A DNA stretch of 55,746 bases from assembly GCF_007556705.1 (NCBI RefSeq), contig NZ_VJOL01000011.1:1-55746 (forward strand), written 5' to 3'. The translations under genes and the position numbers were made by a program. Below, piece by piece: positions 39,501-47,252 of the stretch. Source of the stretch: Tepidimonas thermarum. GTDB lineage: Bacteria; Pseudomonadota; Gammaproteobacteria; Burkholderiales; Burkholderiaceae_C. The notes under the pieces were generated by a model. That model worked only from the letters and a program-made list of their open reading frames with translations, did not search any database and was not told the DNA's origin. Positions within the stretch are counted from its first letter, which is position 1. The number at the start of each line of letters is the position of its first letter.

Positions 39501-39803
39501 GCTGTAGGTGTGCTCGATGCCATGGATTTGCGACAGCACGTGCTCGGCCGGTTGCGCGACCATCTTTTCCACGTCGGCGGCGGCCGCGCCCGGAAACGGG
39601 ATGAGCACGTTGGCCATGGTCACGTTGATCTGCGGCTCCTCCTCGCGCGGCGTGACCAGCACGGCAAACAGGCCCAGCAGCAACGCCACCAGCGCCAGCA
39701 AGGGCGTGATGGCATTGGCCTGAAAGGCGCGCGCGATGGTGCCGGAAATGCCCAGACGCTCGCTCTGGGGGGCGGTGGGGGTGTGTTGGGGTTCGGCGTT
39801 CAT
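36510..39803 (-). CDS. RND efflux transporter, inner-membrane subunit
   Basis: The 1097-residue protein has the AcrB-like twelve-span plan, with two large periplasmic loops after spans 1 and 7. It starts with a cytoplasmic stretch and span ANAITPLLALVALLLGLFAVLV, followed by the porter region (EEPQINVTMANVLIPFPGAA). The proton-relay Asp-Asp lies in FSIGILVDDAIVVVENIHRH, and the repeat end is TSMIGMIALAGIIVRNSILL. It is a proton-driven pump; cargo (drug, lipid or sulfur-containing compound) is unknown. AGGAG precedes the ATG at 39803. It follows the adaptor gene by 37 bases. Confidence 0.93.
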   Translation of the reverse strand: MNAEPQHTPTAPQSERLGISGTIARAFQANAITPLLALVALLLGLFAVLVTPREEEPQINVTMANVLIPFPGAAAADVEKMVAQPAEHVLSQIHGIEHTYSVARPGVAVLTVQFKVGVPRTEALVRLYDVLNANQDWLPQGLGVLPPIVKPKGIDDVPVLAATLWSPAGKSAWEIERVAHAIETELKRVPGTREVQTIGGLGRAIHVWIEPERLRARGVPLQAIHQAIATANQAMPAGTVAQPRPQAGAPGLLTVETGEFLQSVQDVGDIVVGVHQGRPVYLREVARIEEGAQLPRRYVWHTPGPAAALPEGAQAAQAYPAVTVIVTKKPGENAVDVARAATEQLQRLHNTLIPDGIEVTISRDYGATAADKANKLISKLIFATGSVIVLVGLALGRREAVIVGVAVILTLTATLFASWAWGFTLNRVSLFALIFSIGILVDDAIVVVENIHRHRQLTPEASLLEIIPRAVDEVGGPTILATLTVIAALLPMAFVTGLMGPYMSPIPINASMGMAISLAIAFTVTPWLAHKLMAPHAAGHAGHGPSTLTRGLQTLFTRVLTPFLASARHRWLLALGVVAGLLLSVGLAVVQAVILKMLPFDNKSEFQVVLEMPAGTALEDTAAALQDMTAFLAQQPEVTHVQGYAGTASPITFNGLVRQYYLRADAEQGDLQVNLVDAKHRHEKSHAIAQRLRPGLEAIAQAHGGRIKVVEVPPGPPVLSPIVAEVYGPDEAGRAELARRVAKAFADTPDIVGVDTTLKEDAPRVFLRIERARAESLGIPAQVIAQTVYTALSGSDAAYLHDGHAKFAVPVRLQLPRERQVGLDALLALPLKAADGRMVPLSELVRIEHGVIDQPRFSKDLLPVVYVLGDMAGKTDSPLYGMFAIRSRLAEAALPDTGGLGEYWIRQPVDPWREYAIKWDGEWQVTYETFRDMGAAYAVGLVLIYLLVVAQFRSYLTPLIIMAPIPLTLVGIMPGHALLGAQFTATSMIGMIALAGIIVRNSILLVDFIELESAKGMPFKEAVIQSAAVRAQPIALTALAAMLGAFFILDDPIFNGLAVSLIFGIAVSTLLTLVVIPVLYYAVYRRRHEAAGSARAA

Positions 39804-39840
39804 CGGCCGTTCTCCTGCAGGCGTTGGGGGCTGGGGCCGA

Positions 39841-40944
39841 TCACTGCGCGGGCAGGGCGCCGCGCAGACCGGCGCGCACCGGGTCGAGCGCGACGCGCTC
39901 ACCGGGTTGCAGACCCGACAGGATTTCGACACCGGCCTCACCGTGGTCGGCGCCAACACGCACCGCACGCAGCACGAAGCCCGTGGGCGCGCCGGCCGGC
40001 GCGGCGACGTAGACAGCGGTCAGCTCGCCCCGGCGCAGCAGGGCGGCCGCCGGCACCACCAGACGGTCGTCGTTGCCCGCGGCAAAGCGCACCTTGACCG
40101 CCTGCCCGGGCAGCACGCCCTGCGCGTCTGCGCTGGCCAGCGGCAGCCGCCACTCCACCGTCTGCGCGACCGGGTCGGCCGCCGGCAGTCGGCTGCGGCT
40201 GGCGGGCTGGACCCAGCGCCCGTCGGCCAGACGCACCTCGATGCGCTGCGCCCGCTCGGCCAGCGCCGATTGCGAGGCAGGCACGTGCACCGTGGCGCGC
40301 AGCGGCTGCGGCGCGTACACGGTCAGCACCGGGCGCCCAGGGGCGGCCAGATCGCCAGCCTCGGCGTGCGTGGCCAGCACAAAACCGTCGAACGGCGCGG
40401 TCAGGCGCGTGAAGCCCTGCGCCAGCGCCGCCTGCGCCTGGGCGGCCTTGGCCTGTTGCAGCGCGGCGCGCGCGGCCGCGGCCTGCGCCTCGGCCGTGTC
40501 CAGTGCCGCTTGTGACACGAAGCCCTGCGCACGCAGCTCGCGCGTGCGCTTGGCATGCGCCTCGGCGTTGCGCAGCTCGGCCTCGACCTGCGCCACCGCG
40601 CCGCTGGCGCGTTGCACACCGGCGCTGGTTTCGCGGTCGTCGATCGTGGCCAACACCTGACCGGCGCGCACACGATCGCCCGCCTTGACCAGGAGCTGCA
40701 CGATGCGGCCGCTGGCCTGCGCCGCCAGCGTGGCTTGCTGCTGTGCCTCGATGGTGCCATCGAGCAACAGGGTTTGGCCCACGGGACGGCGGGCGGCTTC
40801 GGCCACCGGCACACGCGGGCCCCCGGTGTCGGCCTGCGCCCACGTGAGCGTCGGCAGCGCGCCGATGAGCAAGGCTGTGATGGCCGTGCCGAGCCAGCGC
40901 CGGCGCGGCGGCTGTGTCATGAGGGGCGTCGTGCGTCGATCCAT
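39841..40944 (-). CDS. RND efflux periplasmic adaptor protein
   Basis: The 367-residue membrane fusion protein has a signal peptide (basic MDRRTTPLMTQPPRRRW, then TAITALLIGALPTLTWA), a barrel-sandwich half around GRIVQLLVKAGDRVRAGQVLA, a long Ala/Gln/Glu-rich alpha hairpin, the second half FTRLTAPFDGFVLATHAEAG, and a beta-barrel region. It bridges the RND pump to an outer-membrane channel; no channel gene is in the window. GGAGG eight bases upstream favours the ATG at 40944 over that at 40959. Confidence 0.92.
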   Translation of the reverse strand: MDRRTTPLMTQPPRRRWLGTAITALLIGALPTLTWAQADTGGPRVPVAEAARRPVGQTLLLDGTIEAQQQATLAAQASGRIVQLLVKAGDRVRAGQVLATIDDRETSAGVQRASGAVAQVEAELRNAEAHAKRTRELRAQGFVSQAALDTAEAQAAAARAALQQAKAAQAQAALAQGFTRLTAPFDGFVLATHAEAGDLAAPGRPVLTVYAPQPLRATVHVPASQSALAERAQRIEVRLADGRWVQPASRSRLPAADPVAQTVEWRLPLASADAQGVLPGQAVKVRFAAGNDDRLVVPAAALLRRGELTAVYVAAPAGAPTGFVLRAVRVGADHGEAGVEILSGLQPGERVALDPVRAGLRGALPAQ

Positions 40945-40967
40945 GGTGAATGCCTCCATTGACCATC

Positions 40968-40996
40968 AGTATAGCGTTATACCCCCCGGAGTACAA
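40968..40996 (-). promoter_or_regulatory. Sigma70 promoter and operator of the RND operon
   Basis: On the minus strand TTGTAC (40991-40996) and TATACT (40968-40973) are exactly 17 bases apart. A perfect inverted repeat GTATA-GCGT-TATAC (40969-40982) covers the -10, which would let a repressor block RNA polymerase. The predicted start leaves a 17-base leader with GGAGG before the adaptor ATG. The site lies just after the alr stop; the regulator is not nearby. Confidence 0.7.
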
Positions 40997-41014
40997 GAGC
41001 GGGTGCTGTCGTCG

Positions 41015-42181
41015 TTACGGCGATGCGTCATCCGCGACGGCAAACGGCACGCGCGCCGCCACCGCGCACATCAGTTCGTAGGCGATGGTGCCGGCCGCCT
41101 GCGCCACCTCGTCGATCGGCAGCACCGCGGCGCTGGCGCTGCGGCCCCACAGCACCACCTCGTCGCCGATGGCGCACGGTACGCCACCGGCTTCCACCGG
41201 CGTCAAATCCACCGCCAGCATGTCCATGCTGACACGCCCGACCAGCCGCGTGCGCACCCCCCGCACCAGCACCGGGGCGCCGTGGTCCTGCCCCAGGCTG
41301 GCGTGGCGCGGGTACCCGTCGGCGTACCCACAGGCCACGATGCCCACGCGCATGTCGCGCGGTGCGGTGTAGATCGATCCGTACCCCACCGTCTCGCCAG
41401 CGGCCACTGGCTGGATCGCGATCAAGCGGCTGGCCAGTGTCAGCGTGGGCTGCAAATCCCAGTCCTGTGCCGCGTGCACCGGGTGGTCCGGCGCGCTGCC
41501 ATAGAGTGCGATACCCGCCCGCACCCAGTCGGCCGCCAGCGCTGGCCCGCGGTCACCCAACGGCAGGCGCAGGGCGTGGCGCAGCGTGGCGGCACTGTTG
41601 CACAGGCTGCGCTCGCCTGGCAGATCGGCGCTGGCCGCGACGAACGCCTCCACCTGGTGCAGCACGCCTTCGCGCCCCCGACGCAGCCCGTCGGCGTCGG
41701 AAAAGTGCGTCATCAAACCGACTTCGCCCACCTGCGGCAGCGCCTGCAGCCGCGCCCAGGCGGCGCGGTAGGCCTCGGGCCGAAAGCCCAGGCGGTTCAT
41801 GCCCGAGTTCATTTTGAGAAAAACGTGGTGGGGGCGGTGGGTTTTGTGCGCGCTCAGCCAGTCGATTTGGTCCTCGCAGTGCACCACGTGCCACAGGTCC
41901 AGGCGCGAGCACAGCTCCAGGTCGCGTGGCTCGAAGCAGCCTTCCAGCAACAGGATGGGGCCGCGCCAGCCCAGGGCGCGCAGCCGCTGCGCCTCCTCCA
42001 GGTCCAGCAGCGCAAATCCGTCGGCCCCACGCAGGGCGGGGTAGACGCGCTCGAGGCCGTGCCCATAGGCGTTGGCCTTGACCACGGCCCAGACGCGGGC
42101 GGTGCCCGCCGCGGCGCGGCAGCGTTGCAGGTTGTGGCGCAAGGCCTCGAGGTGGACGGTGGCGAGGATGGGACGGGGCAT
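41015..42181 (-). CDS. alr: Alanine racemase
   Basis: The 388-residue PLP enzyme makes D-alanine for peptidoglycan. The cofactor lysine lies in [13 protein letters not shown] at about 32-44, [10 protein letters not shown] is the substrate loop, and the second active-site tyrosine is in [10 protein letters not shown]; the C-terminal barrel [11 protein letters not shown] is intact. An in-frame TTG two codons upstream of the ATG at 42181 is a less likely start. It is divergent from lplT (83-base gap containing the inverted repeat GCGCGT-N7-ACGCGC at 42190-42208). Confidence 0.95.
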   Translation of the reverse strand: MPRPILATVHLEALRHNLQRCRAAAGTARVWAVVKANAYGHGLERVYPALRGADGFALLDLEEAQRLRALGWRGPILLLEGCFEPRDLELCSRLDLWHVVHCEDQIDWLSAHKTHRPHHVFLKMNSGMNRLGFRPEAYRAAWARLQALPQVGEVGLMTHFSDADGLRRGREGVLHQVEAFVAASADLPGERSLCNSAATLRHALRLPLGDRGPALAADWVRAGIALYGSAPDHPVHAAQDWDLQPTLTLASRLIAIQPVAAGETVGYGSIYTAPRDMRVGIVACGYADGYPRHASLGQDHGAPVLVRGVRTRLVGRVSMDMLAVDLTPVEAGGVPCAIGDEVVLWGRSASAAVLPIDEVAQAAGTIAYELMCAVAARVPFAVADDASP

Positions 42182-42264
42182 GGTCAATGGCGCGTGCTAT
42201 AAACGCGCGCACTTTCGCACAAATCACGCCCACTGGCGCCGTTTTCCGATCCGTTTTCACCGCC

Positions 42265-43551
42265 ATGAAGCGCGGCTTCTACACCATCATGACAGCGCAG
42301 TTTTGCAGCTCGCTGGCCGACAACGCGCTGTTCGTGGTGGCTGTCGAACTGCTGCGCAGCCGCGGCGCGCCGGAGTGGCAGGCCGCCGCGCTCGTGCCCA
42401 TGTTCGCGCTGTTTTATGTGGTGCTGGCCCCTTTCGTGGGGGCGTTTGCCGACGCGCGGCCCAAGGGCGAGGTGATGTTCATCAGCAACGCGATCAAGGT
42501 GGCGGGCTGTTTGCTCATGCTCACGCCCATCCACCCCTTGCTCGCTTACAGCCTGGTCGGTCTGGGGGCGGCGGCCTATTCGCCGGCCAAATACGGCATC
42601 CTCACCGAGCTGCTGCCGCCCTCGCAGCTGGTCAAGGCCAATGGCTGGATCGAAGGGCTGACCATCGCCTCCATCATCCTGGGGGTGGTGCTGGGCGGTC
42701 AACTGGTGGGGCCCACGGTGGCGGGCTGGCTGCAGCGCCTGGATGTGCCGGGGGTGGATGTGCTGCACCTGCGCTCGCCCGCTGAGGCCGCAATCGTCGG
42801 CCTGGTGGCGGTGTACGCGCTGGCGGCGGTGTTCAACCTGCACATTCCGCGCACCACCGCGCCGCTGCGGCACCTGCCGGCCAACCCGCTGGCGCTGCTG
42901 GGGGATTTCTGGCGCAACAACACCCGCTTGTGGCGCGACCACCTGGGGCAGATCTCGCTGGCCACGACGACGCTGTTTTGGGGCGTCAGCGGCAACCTGC
43001 GCTACATCGTGTTGGCGTGGGCGGCTGCGGCGCTGGGCTACGGCACCACGCAGGCGTCCTCGCTGGTGGGGGTGGTGGCCATTGGCACGGCGGTGGGCGC
43101 GGTCGTGGCGTCGCTGCGCATGCGGCTGGACATGGCGCCGCGCGTCATGCCGCTGGGGGTGGCCATGGGCGTGCTCGTGGTGCTGATGAACCTGATCGAC
43201 AACGTCTGGGTGGCGGCGCCCTTTTTGGTGCTGCTGGGGGCGTTGGGCGGATTTTTGGTCGTGCCCATGAATGCGCTGTTGCAGCACCGTGGCCACAACC
43301 TCATGGGCGCCGGCCGCTCGATCGCGGTGCAAAACTTCAACGAGCAGGCCTGCATCCTGGGCCTGGGCTTCCTCTACAGCGCCGCCACCGGCGCGGGGCT
43401 GTCGGCGTTTGGCGCCATCACGGCCTTCGGCGCGCTCGTCGCGCTGGCGATGTGGGGCATCCAGCGCTGGCACGCGGCCAACCTGCGCCGCTACCCGCAC
43501 GAGCTCGAGCGCCTGTTCGAAATCGCGCGCCGCGACGATTTGCACGGCTGA
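42265..43551 (+). CDS. lplT: Lysophospholipid transporter
   Basis: The 428-residue MFS protein flips lysophospholipids from the outer to the inner leaflet of the inner membrane for re-acylation. It shows about twelve spans and LplT-type segments: TAQFCSSLADNALFVVAVEL near the start, VMFISNAIKVAGCLLML, and PAKYGILTELLPPSQLVKAN. The acyltransferase gene aas that often follows lplT is not here. The ATG at 42265 gives the usual MKRGFYTIM start. Confidence 0.92.
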   Translation: MKRGFYTIMTAQFCSSLADNALFVVAVELLRSRGAPEWQAAALVPMFALFYVVLAPFVGAFADARPKGEVMFISNAIKVAGCLLMLTPIHPLLAYSLVGLGAAAYSPAKYGILTELLPPSQLVKANGWIEGLTIASIILGVVLGGQLVGPTVAGWLQRLDVPGVDVLHLRSPAEAAIVGLVAVYALAAVFNLHIPRTTAPLRHLPANPLALLGDFWRNNTRLWRDHLGQISLATTTLFWGVSGNLRYIVLAWAAAALGYGTTQASSLVGVVAIGTAVGAVVASLRMRLDMAPRVMPLGVAMGVLVVLMNLIDNVWVAAPFLVLLGALGGFLVVPMNALLQHRGHNLMGAGRSIAVQNFNEQACILGLGFLYSAATGAGLSAFGAITAFGALVALAMWGIQRWHAANLRRYPHELERLFEIARRDDLHG

Positions 43552-43587
43552 TCCCCTGCCGCCGGCGGCGTGCGGGCGGCACGTGCG

Positions 43588-44352
43588 TCACGCCGTGCCG
43601 CGCAGCCACTGCAAGACGGGGCCCAGCACCCAGGGCAGCACCACGGCGTTGAACAGGGCGGCCAGGCCCATGGCCAGTCCCGCGAAGGCGCCCATGGTGG
43701 GGTGGACCTGAAAGGCGCGTGCGGTGCCGATCCCGTGCGCCGCCACCCCGAGCGCGAACCCGCGCACCACGGGGTCGCGCCACCCCAAGCGGTCGAACAG
43801 CGGCCGGGCCGTCACCGCCCCCCAAATGCCGGTGCTCACGACCAGCACCGCGGTCAGCGACGGCAGCCCGCCCAGCCCTTCGGCGATGCCCATCGCCACC
43901 GGGGTGGTCACCGACTTGGGCGCCAGCGAGGCCAGGGTTTGCGGGCTGGCGCCCAGCAGCCAGCCCAGTGCCACCGCGCTCAGCGACGCCGCCAGCGCGC
44001 CCGTGACCAGGCCAGCCAGCAGCGGCGCCCACAGCCGCCGCAGCAGCGGTGCGTGGGCGTGCAGCGCCACGGCCAGGGCCACCGTGGCCGGGCCGAGCAG
44101 AAAATGCACGAACTGCGCGCCCTCGAAGTAGGTGGCGTAGGGCGTGCCGGTCAACCACAGCAGGGTGCCGATGAGCGCGACGGCCAAGGCCACCGGATTG
44201 GCCAACGGGTGCGCGCCGCAGGCGGTGAAGATCCGGTGCGCCAGGCCGTAGGCCAGCAGGGTCAGCGTGAGCCCAAGCAGCGGGCTGGCGGCCAGATAGA
44301 CCCATACGTCGCCTAGGCGCGCCATGCCGACATCGGCCATGGGGGCGCTCAT
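43588..44352 (-). CDS. lrgB: LrgB/PLGG1-family membrane protein
   Basis: The 254-residue protein has about seven spans and the LrgB hallmarks NPVALAVALIGTLLWLTGTPYATYFEGAQFVHFLLGPATVALA (about 52-94) and LAPKSVTTPVAMGIAEGLGG (about 143-162), a region present in LrgB and plant PLGG1 proteins. In plants PLGG1 (an LrgA-LrgB fusion) exchanges glycolate and glycerate; bacterial pairs have been linked to pyruvate uptake. Its ATG overlaps the lrgA stop (ATGA). Position after glcEF supports a glycolate-related cargo. Confidence 0.9.
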   Translation of the reverse strand: MSAPMADVGMARLGDVWVYLAASPLLGLTLTLLAYGLAHRIFTACGAHPLANPVALAVALIGTLLWLTGTPYATYFEGAQFVHFLLGPATVALAVALHAHAPLLRRLWAPLLAGLVTGALAASLSAVALGWLLGASPQTLASLAPKSVTTPVAMGIAEGLGGLPSLTAVLVVSTGIWGAVTARPLFDRLGWRDPVVRGFALGVAAHGIGTARAFQVHPTMGAFAGLAMGLAALFNAVVLPWVLGPVLQWLRGTA

Positions 44353-44717
44353 CGTGGTTCCCCGTTGTCCACCGCCGTGGTGTCGTGCGGTATCAGAGCG
44401 CGCACCGTGGCCGCGGTCACCAGCAGGCCCACCCAGGTGCTCACGGTCAGCGCCACGGCGATGGCCAGCGCCTCGTCACCGAGGCGTTGCAGGTGTTGCA
44501 CCACCCCCACGCCGGCTGGCACGAACAGCAACGACAGATGCCGCAACAGGCCATCCGCGGTGGGCTGCAAGGCCGCGCGCCACGCGGGCCGCACCGTCAA
44601 GACCGCCAACAGCAGGGCCATGCCCAGCACCGGCCCGGGGATGGGCAGTCCCACCATCCGCACCAGCACCTCGCCGACCAGTTGCAGCGTCAGCAGCGTG
44701 GTGAGGGCGCCCAGCAT
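44349..44717 (-). CDS. lrgA: LrgA/CidA-family membrane protein
   Basis: The 122-residue protein has four spans and the LrgA core LQLVGEVLVRMVGLPIPGPVLGMALLLA (about 11-38) and LSLLFVPAGVGVVQHL (about 61-76). It is the obligate partner of LrgB. The gene starts 27 bases after glcF, in the same orientation, so glcE, glcF, lrgA and lrgB are probably one transcript. Confidence 0.9.
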   Translation of the reverse strand: MLGALTTLLTLQLVGEVLVRMVGLPIPGPVLGMALLLAVLTVRPAWRAALQPTADGLLRHLSLLFVPAGVGVVQHLQRLGDEALAIAVALTVSTWVGLLVTAATVRALIPHDTTAVDNGEPR

Positions 44718-44744
44718 GGCCTGTCACTGCCCCCGCGCCGCGCG

Positions 44745-46010
44745 TCACACCCCGCCGGCGGCGGCCAGCGCCGCATCGACCACCTCCACCCAGTGGCGCA
44801 CGGGGGTGGCGGTGCCGCTTTGCAGGTGCGTGATGCAGCCGATATTGGCCGAGGCGATCACCTCGGGCGCATCGGCCTGCAGGTGGGCGAGCTTGCGGTC
44901 GCGCAGCTGCTCGCTCACGTGGGGCTGCAACACGCTGTAGGTGCCGGCGGATCCGCAGCACAGGTGTGCTTCCTGCCGCGCCACCTGCACCTCGAAGCCC
45001 AGCGCGCGCAGATGCTGCTCGACCCCGCCACGCAGCTTTTGCCCGTGCTGCAGGGTGCACGGGGGATGAAACACCACGCGCTTTGGCACCCCGGACGGTA
45101 GCGCTCCCCCCAGCCGTGCCTGCCATGCCGGCAGCAGCTGGGGCAGCAGTTCGCTCACATCGCGCGTGAGTTCGCTCACGCGACGTGCCTTGTCCGCGTA
45201 CGCCGGGTCGTGCCGCAGCGCGTGGCCGTAGTCTTTGACGGTCACGCCGCAGCCCGAGGCGTTCATGACGATCGCCTCGACCCCGGCGCTGCCATCCTCG
45301 GGCTCGATCCAGGGCCACCAGGCGTCGATGTTGGCGCGCATCTCGTCGAGCGCGCCGACCTGGTCGTTGAGGTGAAAGCGAATGGCGCCGCAACAGCCGG
45401 CACCCGGTGCGACCACGGTCTGGATGCCAGCGGCGTCGAGCACGCGCGCGGTGGCCGCGTTGATGCTGGGCAGCATCGCAGGTTGCACGCAGCCCGCCAG
45501 CATCAGCATGCGGCGCGCGCGCGGTGTCTGCGGCCACGGGCCGGGGTCACGCCGTGCGGGCACCTTGGCCCGCACGGGCGGCGGCAGCCAGTCGCGCACC
45601 GCCTGCCCGACGCGCATCGCCGGGCCAAACAGGGGCGAGGTCAGGCCCTCGCGCAGCAGCCAGCGCACGGCGCGCTCGCCGGCCGGCCGCGGCACGCGCG
45701 CTTCCACCACCTTGCGCCCGATGTCGAGCAAGTGACCGTATTCGACCCCGCTGGGGCAGGTGGTCTCGCAGTTGCGGCAGGTCAGGCAACGGTCGAGGTG
45801 GAGCTGGGTGGCGCGGCTGGGCGCGGCGCCCTCGAGCACCTGTTTGATGAGGTAGATGCGCCCGCGCGGGCCGTCCAGCTCGTCGCCGAGCAGCTGGTAC
45901 GTGGGGCAGGTGGCGGTGCAAAAACCGCAGTGCACGCAGCGGCGCAGGATGGCGTCGGCCTCCTGCCCATCGGGCGTGCTGAGAAACTCGGGTGCCAGTC
46001 GGGTCTGCAT
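44745..46010 (-). CDS. glcF: Glycolate oxidase iron-sulfur subunit
   Basis: The 421-residue subunit carries two ferredoxin-type clusters: Cys25-28-31-35 (CVHCGFCTATCP) and Cys75-78-81-85 (CLTCRNCETTCP), and two CCG domains with GAGCCGAIRFH and LCCGSAGTYS. In the GlcDEF complex it takes electrons from the flavin subunits as glycolate is oxidised to glyoxylate and hands them to the quinone pool. It starts 3 bases after the glcE stop. Confidence 0.94.
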   Translation of the reverse strand: MQTRLAPEFLSTPDGQEADAILRRCVHCGFCTATCPTYQLLGDELDGPRGRIYLIKQVLEGAAPSRATQLHLDRCLTCRNCETTCPSGVEYGHLLDIGRKVVEARVPRPAGERAVRWLLREGLTSPLFGPAMRVGQAVRDWLPPPVRAKVPARRDPGPWPQTPRARRMLMLAGCVQPAMLPSINAATARVLDAAGIQTVVAPGAGCCGAIRFHLNDQVGALDEMRANIDAWWPWIEPEDGSAGVEAIVMNASGCGVTVKDYGHALRHDPAYADKARRVSELTRDVSELLPQLLPAWQARLGGALPSGVPKRVVFHPPCTLQHGQKLRGGVEQHLRALGFEVQVARQEAHLCCGSAGTYSVLQPHVSEQLRDRKLAHLQADAPEVIASANIGCITHLQSGTATPVRHWVEVVDAALAAAGGV

Positions 46011-46013
46011 GGC

Positions 46014-47165
46014 TCAAAACCCCCAGATGCCAGGCTGGAACACGCCGTGCGGATCGAACGCGGCGCGCAGGCGCTGCTGCAACGTCAGCAGCGGGCCTTC
46101 GGGCGGGGTGAAGCGGCCGCGCGCGTGCGGGGCCTCGGCGGGGGCGCGAAACAGCGTGGCGTGGCCGCCCGCCTGGCGCGCCAGCGTGCGCAGCTGCGCG
46201 GCGGCCTCCGGCGGCGCCCACACCCAGCGCAGCGCGCCAAACCACTCGATCAACACCGGCCCGGGCAGCGGCAGCATCGGTGTGGCGGGCGCCACCGACA
46301 GGCGCCACAGCCCGTGCGCGGGCGAGGGCGCGGTAAAAAAGGGCAGCGTCTGCTCGCGCGTGGCGCGCCACGCCTGCTCGGCGGCAGCGGGTTCGAGCAC
46401 GTCCCCGCCGACCTCCTGGCGCAGCCGCTCACTGGCCGCCGCCACGGCCGCGGCGGCCCCGCGCAAGCGCACCAGCAGGGTCCCCCCGTCGTCGTCCAAC
46501 CAGCGGCTCGCGTTCAGGGGCAGGGGCTGGCCGCGCCAGCGCGCCAGGTGCTGCAACGCAGCCTCGGCGGCCAGCGGTACGCGCAGCGTTGCCTCGCCAG
46601 CGGCCACCGGCAGCACCTTCAACGACACTTCCGTGATGAGCCCAAGCGTCCCCAGGCTGCCCGCCAGGGCACGGCTGACGTCATAGCCGGCGACGTTTTT
46701 CATGACCTGGCCGCCAAAGACCAGGTCCTCCCCCCGGCCGTTGAGCATGCGCACCCCCAGCACAAAGTCGCGCACGCCGCCCACGGCGGCACGGGCCGGG
46801 CCGGCCAGCCCCGCGGCCACCATGCCGCCCACGGTCGCCGTCGGGCCGAAGTGCGGCGGCTCGAAGGGCAGGCACTGCCCGTGTCGGGCCAGGGCGGCCT
46901 CCAGCTCGGTCAGCGGTGTTCCGCAGCGTGCCGTGACCACCAGTTCGGTGGGCTCGTGACTGACGATGCCGGCATAGGCGCGGGTGTCGAGGGGTTCGGC
47001 GTCCGGCGGCAGCGGCTCGCCGTAAAACGCTTTCGTGCCGCCGCCGCGCAGGCGCAGCACGCGCCGTTCGGTGGCCGCGGCGCGAATGCGCTCGGCCCAC
47101 GTGCGCAGCAGGTCTTCGTCGCGGGCAGGTGCGCTGTCGGCAAACAGGGGCAGGGTATCGGCCAT
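46014..47165 (-). CDS. glcE: Glycolate oxidase FAD-binding subunit
   Basis: The 383-residue subunit has a PCMH-type FAD domain: LRLRGGGTKAFYGEP (about 37-51), PPHFGPTATVGGMVAAGLAG (about 103-122) and QVMKNVAGYDVSRALAGSLG (about 152-171). It partners GlcD and GlcF. The catalytic glcD gene, normally just upstream, is missing from this window; an SMP-30 gene takes its place, 87 bases away. The ATG at 47165 gives the usual length. Confidence 0.92.
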   Translation of the reverse strand: MADTLPLFADSAPARDEDLLRTWAERIRAAATERRVLRLRGGGTKAFYGEPLPPDAEPLDTRAYAGIVSHEPTELVVTARCGTPLTELEAALARHGQCLPFEPPHFGPTATVGGMVAAGLAGPARAAVGGVRDFVLGVRMLNGRGEDLVFGGQVMKNVAGYDVSRALAGSLGTLGLITEVSLKVLPVAAGEATLRVPLAAEAALQHLARWRGQPLPLNASRWLDDDGGTLLVRLRGAAAAVAAASERLRQEVGGDVLEPAAAEQAWRATREQTLPFFTAPSPAHGLWRLSVAPATPMLPLPGPVLIEWFGALRWVWAPPEAAAQLRTLARQAGGHATLFRAPAEAPHARGRFTPPEGPLLTLQQRLRAAFDPHGVFQPGIWGF

Positions 47166-47252
47166 GGGCGCTATGGTAGTGGGCGCGGTGCCCGGCGATG
47201 TGAACTTTTTGAACGCCCGGCTTGAACGGCGTCGCAGCGCGCTGCCGCCGGG

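Noticed and set aside
42190-42208. GCGCGT-N7-ACGCGC as an operator between alr and lplT
   Set aside because: The arms are simple GC alternations that arise easily by chance here, and hexamer spacing around it does not give a convincing promoter.
43588-44717. LrgAB as a holin/antiholin lysis system
   Set aside because: No lysis, murein hydrolase or LytSR genes are near; the direct link to glcEF fits a transport role better, although the classical role is not disproved.
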